Below the pieces are notes generated by a model, which worked only from the letters and a program-made list of their open reading frames with translations, searched no databases and had not been told where the DNA came from. A stretch of 64,000 nucleotides of DNA, taken from NCBI GenBank assembly GCA_964594045.1, contig CAZQKR010000004.1, positions 75,925 through 139,924 on the forward strand, read 5' to 3'. Each line of letters opens with the position of its first letter. Within the stretch, counting starts at the first letter, position 1. Source of the stretch: UBA2365 sp964594045 (GTDB lineage: Bacteria > Bacteroidota > Bacteroidia > Chitinophagales > Saprospiraceae). Below, in pieces: positions 61,406 through 64,000 of this stretch. The position numbers were made by a program, and so were the translations under genes.

Positions 61406-63460
61406 ATGAAACAAATTTTACTGAGCATACTCTTCATCATCACCCTCCAGCCTGCTTTTGCCCAGACATTTACAGACAGCAACCTGCCCATCGTGCTGAT
61501 CACCACCGATATAGATCCCAATACAGGTACTTATTTTCCCATCGGGGACCAAAAGACCTATGGTTATATGAAGATCATATTTCACCCGGATGGTTCGCGC
61601 AACTCGCTTGCAGACCAATACAACCCGGCATTACTCAATTATAATGGCAGGATGGCGATCCGCATTCGCGGTCAGTCCACCACCGTTTTGCCCAAAAAAC
61701 AGTTCAGACTCGACACTTATGAAAATGATGATGTAACCAACAATAACGTTCCCCTGCTCGGTATGCCCGAAGAGAACGACTGGATACTCAACGGACTTGG
61801 TTTTGATCCGCTGCTCATCAGGGACAGGATCAGCTATGATATGTTCAGGTCAACCGGAAATTACGCCACACGCGGAAAATATTGCGAAGTGATGATCAAC
61901 GGCGCGTATCAGGGTATCTATATGCTTTCAGAAAACATCAAAAGGGATACGGACAGGCTCAATATCGCGGAACTGATGCCCAACGAGAACACGCAACCCA
62001 GCATAACCGGTGGCTATATCACCAAATCCGATAAACTGAGCGAAGGCGATTATGTGGCCTGGGCTTATGAAACGCACATCGGTGGTTGGGTGGATTTTGT
62101 GCACGACACGCCCGAGCCGGATGAGATCACTCCCCAGCAACACAATTACATCAAAGGTGTTTTTGACGGCCTTAAAAATACGGCAAACGCCCAGAATACT
62201 TCCATTTCCAATGGTTTTCCCTCCTTTATAGACATTGCCAGTTTTGTGGATTTTATCCTGGTCAACGAATTTGCCGCCAATGTCGACGCCTACCAGTACA
62301 GTACTTTTTTTCATAAGGACAGAGGCGGAAAATTGCGCGCAGGACCTGTATGGGATTTCAATCTGACCTATGGCAATGACCTGTTTATCTGGGGTTTTGA
62401 CCGGAGTCATTACTGGGTTTGGCAGTTTGACAACGGGGATAATGTCGGGGCAAAATTCTGGAAACAACTGTATGACAATCCTCAGTTTCATTGCTATATG
62501 GCCAAACGGTGGGCTGAACTCACGGCAGAAGGGAAATGTCTGAATTTCAATAAAGTCTCGCAACAGATTGACAGTCTGGTCCTGCTGCTGGGAGAAGCCA
62601 GGGTGCGGGAACAGCAAAAATGGGAAACGATCGGAACAGAGCAGGTGTATCTCTCCAATATTGAAGCGATGAAAACATGGATACAGAACCGGATCAACTG
62701 GATGAATGAACAGATCGGTCCGGTCAGCGGTTGCCAGTTCCCGTTCATCCATCCCATCGTGATCTCAAAGATCCACTACAATCCCAAATCATCACCACCA
62801 TACTCATCCAATGACCTGGAATTCATTGAATTAACGAATAATGGCAACACCAATGCGAATATTTCCGGTTACCACTTCAGTGAACCTGGGATGAGCTTTG
62901 TGATCCCGCAAAACACGATACTCCAGGCCGGGAATAAGACTTACCTCGCTTTCAATTCATCTGTTTTCAAAATCGTTTACGGACCAGTGCCGGTTGGTCA
63001 GTATACGAGGAATATGTCCAATAAAAGCCTGGGTTTGGTCTTGCGTGACCCATGGGGCAATCTGGTCGATGAAGTCAGATATACGGACAGCGCTCCATGG
63101 CCTGAAGAAGCAGACGGTGACGGACCGTATCTCGTCCTGAAGGACCTGAACCTAGACAATTCACTGCCTTCAAGCTGGACCATTTCCACCGATCCGCTGG
63201 TGTCATCCGAACAGGTTCAGGAAGATCAACTGACCGTCTTTCCGAATCCTTTTACGTCACAAATACAGATCAGGAATAGCAGTGGCAAATTGCTGGAGAT
63301 GACGGTATATGATGTTTTAGGCCAAAGAGTTGCGGAAAAGTCAGATATCGATGAATTCACCGGAACCGTGAACCTCGATTTTCTGTGCAAAGGAATTTAT
63401 TTTTTGCGGTTTTACCACGGGGATGAACTGTTTTTTATAAAAAAAATAGTCAGGAATTGA
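61406..63460 (+). CDS. Secreted CotH-kinase protein with lamin-tail and T9SS type A domains
   Basis: A 684-residue secreted protein. Signal peptide 1-19 (AFAQT). Residues about 25-430 form a CotH-kinase-like domain (MAIRIRGQSTTVLPKKQFRLD, WILNGLGFDPLLIRDRISYDM, GAYQGIYMLSENIKRDTDRLN, GGKLRAGPVWDFNLTYGN containing the catalytic Asp-type WDF). A lamin-tail domain (about 465-600: NDLEFIELTNNGNTNANISGY, SKSLGLVLRDPWGNLVDEV) and a T9SS type A sorting domain (TVFPNPFTSQIQIRNSSGK) follow. CotH proteins are atypical kinases that phosphorylate extracellular or surface proteins; target unknown. Its leader has a TAACTTTG promoter box and a perfect hairpin. Confidence 0.9.
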   Translation: MKQILLSILFIITLQPAFAQTFTDSNLPIVLITTDIDPNTGTYFPIGDQKTYGYMKIIFHPDGSRNSLADQYNPALLNYNGRMAIRIRGQSTTVLPKKQFRLDTYENDDVTNNNVPLLGMPEENDWILNGLGFDPLLIRDRISYDMFRSTGNYATRGKYCEVMINGAYQGIYMLSENIKRDTDRLNIAELMPNENTQPSITGGYITKSDKLSEGDYVAWAYETHIGGWVDFVHDTPEPDEITPQQHNYIKGVFDGLKNTANAQNTSISNGFPSFIDIASFVDFILVNEFAANVDAYQYSTFFHKDRGGKLRAGPVWDFNLTYGNDLFIWGFDRSHYWVWQFDNGDNVGAKFWKQLYDNPQFHCYMAKRWAELTAEGKCLNFNKVSQQIDSLVLLLGEARVREQQKWETIGTEQVYLSNIEAMKTWIQNRINWMNEQIGPVSGCQFPFIHPIVISKIHYNPKSSPPYSSNDLEFIELTNNGNTNANISGYHFSEPGMSFVIPQNTILQAGNKTYLAFNSSVFKIVYGPVPVGQYTRNMSNKSLGLVLRDPWGNLVDEVRYTDSAPWPEEADGDGPYLVLKDLNLDNSLPSSWTISTDPLVSSEQVQEDQLTVFPNPFTSQIQIRNSSGKLLEMTVYDVLGQRVAEKSDIDEFTGTVNLDFLCKGIYFLRFYHGDELFFIKKIVRN

Positions 63461-63814
63461 GGGGATTTGAAAATTCGAGGATTCGAAGATTCGAAAATTT
63501 GAGAATTCGGATTCCTAAGATAAATGTACTGATGATGAATGTCAGTATTTTCAATCAGCATCCTTGATCGGGATCTGTGAGATTTGAAAATTCGGTTTCC
63601 CGGTATGAATTTTGAGATCTCTGTGATTCAGGGTTTGGAATCCTGAATTTATTGATGTTGTGATAAATCATTCAAGGTCAGCGAGTTGAAACAAATGTTT
63701 TGTTTGATTCAATAGTTTTTATCCACAAATGGACACAAATGCACTTCACAAATACCCACAAATTATTTTCCTCTGTTCCATGTATGAATGTCGGAATCTT
63801 ACAATTTTCAAATT
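63461..63814. other. Non-coding gap after the CotH-like gene
   Basis: No gene was seen. The first 60 bases are a GATTCGAAAATTCGAG simple repeat; a terminator is not obvious. The rest is AT-rich and a 63-codon minus-strand frame at its end is generated by the repeat element that follows. Confidence 0.35.
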
Positions 63815-64000
63815 TTGAGTCTGCTCTGAAAAGTCCAATTTGTTGATTTTCAATCGTTTTTTGCCCCAACCCCTAAAGGGAAACGATTGAAAATCAACAA
63901 ATTAAAAGTCCCCTTTTAGGCTTGTACTGACTGATAACGTCAGTGCTTGTACTGACTGAAAACGTCAGTGCTTGTACTGACTGAAAACGTCAGTGCTTGT
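63815..64000. repeat. Nested-palindrome element, inverted partial copy 2
   Basis: Reverse-complement copy of 60330-60556, truncated by the window end. It has a perfect 23-bp inverted repeat (63837-63859 and 63881-63903) with a 21-base loop, and ends in a 25-base tandem repeat. Confidence 0.8.
63921..64000. repeat. 25-bp palindromic tandem repeat, 3+ units
   Basis: Units 63921-63945, 63946-63970, 63971-63995 and a partial one to the window end: CTTGTACTGACTGAAAACGT plus CAGTG, each with a 6-bp ACTGAC/GTCAGT fold. The same unit occurs once at 60368-60392 (inverted). No spacers, so not CRISPR. Confidence 0.85.

Noticed and set aside
61041..61406. 121-codon frame overlapping the DUF1801 gene end
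   Set aside because: Its sequence is the CACAGTTTACAG simple repeat plus the leader of the CotH-like gene.
63921..64000. Possible CRISPR array
   Set aside because: The 25-base palindromic units are directly adjacent without spacers and no cas genes are present.

Overview
The window looks like chromosome of a free-living Bacteroidota, most likely a Saprospiria/Saprospiraceae-type organism. The evidence is: several secreted proteins with type IX secretion system (T9SS) sorting domains of both type A and type B; two TonB-dependent receptors with CarboxypepD_reg-like N-termini; many lipoproteins; promoters of the Bacteroidota pattern TTTG-N19-TAnnTTTG; menaquinone synthesis (menA); and intergenic DNA rich in tandem and palindromic repeats. 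The taxonomic call is inference. No rRNA, CRISPR array, prophage or complete insertion sequence is visible.

Layout. 1-7.3 kb: the 3' part of selD, a tiny membrane protein, and a three-gene RND efflux operon (adaptor, pump, TolC-like channel). 7.3-13 kb: a small beta-barrel protein, a coupled pair ending in a PhnP-like metallo-hydrolase, menA with a textbook promoter, a 21-bp minisatellite, a protein with an internal duplication, and an AT-rich GNAT gene that looks like a mobile cassette. 13.7-17.9 kb: a beta-helix lipoprotein paired with a TonB-dependent receptor. 18-26.7 kb: an aminotransferase, tRNA-Pro and tRNA-Ser flanking a four-helix-bundle gene inside simple-sequence DNA, a UvrD/PcrA helicase, a secreted S9 peptidase-like hydrolase, and a flotillin/NfeD-like pair. 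26.8-43 kb: large surface or secreted proteins (T9SS type B PKD protein, a 1771-residue SdrD-B repeat protein, a LamG protein, an S8 protease) interspersed with rsmI, a lipoprotein, a D-2-hydroxyacid dehydrogenase and a YbaB-family protein. 43-48 kb: WbqC-like protein overlapping a dynamin-like GTPase, a lipoprotein serpin, a pentapeptide-repeat protein. 48-56.5 kb: phosphorus-related hydrolases. 57-64 kb: GH31 glycosidase, anchored thioredoxin, DUF1801 protein, a CotH-kinase/lamin-tail protein, and a nested-palindrome repeat element present in two inverted copies.

The most interesting unit is the minus-strand cluster at 50.9-56.5 kb: TonB-dependent receptor, lipoprotein beta-propeller phytase, lipoprotein family I inorganic pyrophosphatase, and an exported metallophosphoesterase-like protein. 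Together they look like a cell-envelope system that captures phytate or another organophosphate and hydrolyses it to phosphate outside the cytoplasm. Terminator-like hairpins between its genes suggest stepped expression. Other things worth follow-up are the GNAT cassette with an attC-like hairpin, the four-helix-bundle unit between two tRNA genes, the nested palindromic element, and two genes (menA, ybaB) whose -7 boxes end four bases before the ATG and so imply leaderless mRNAs.
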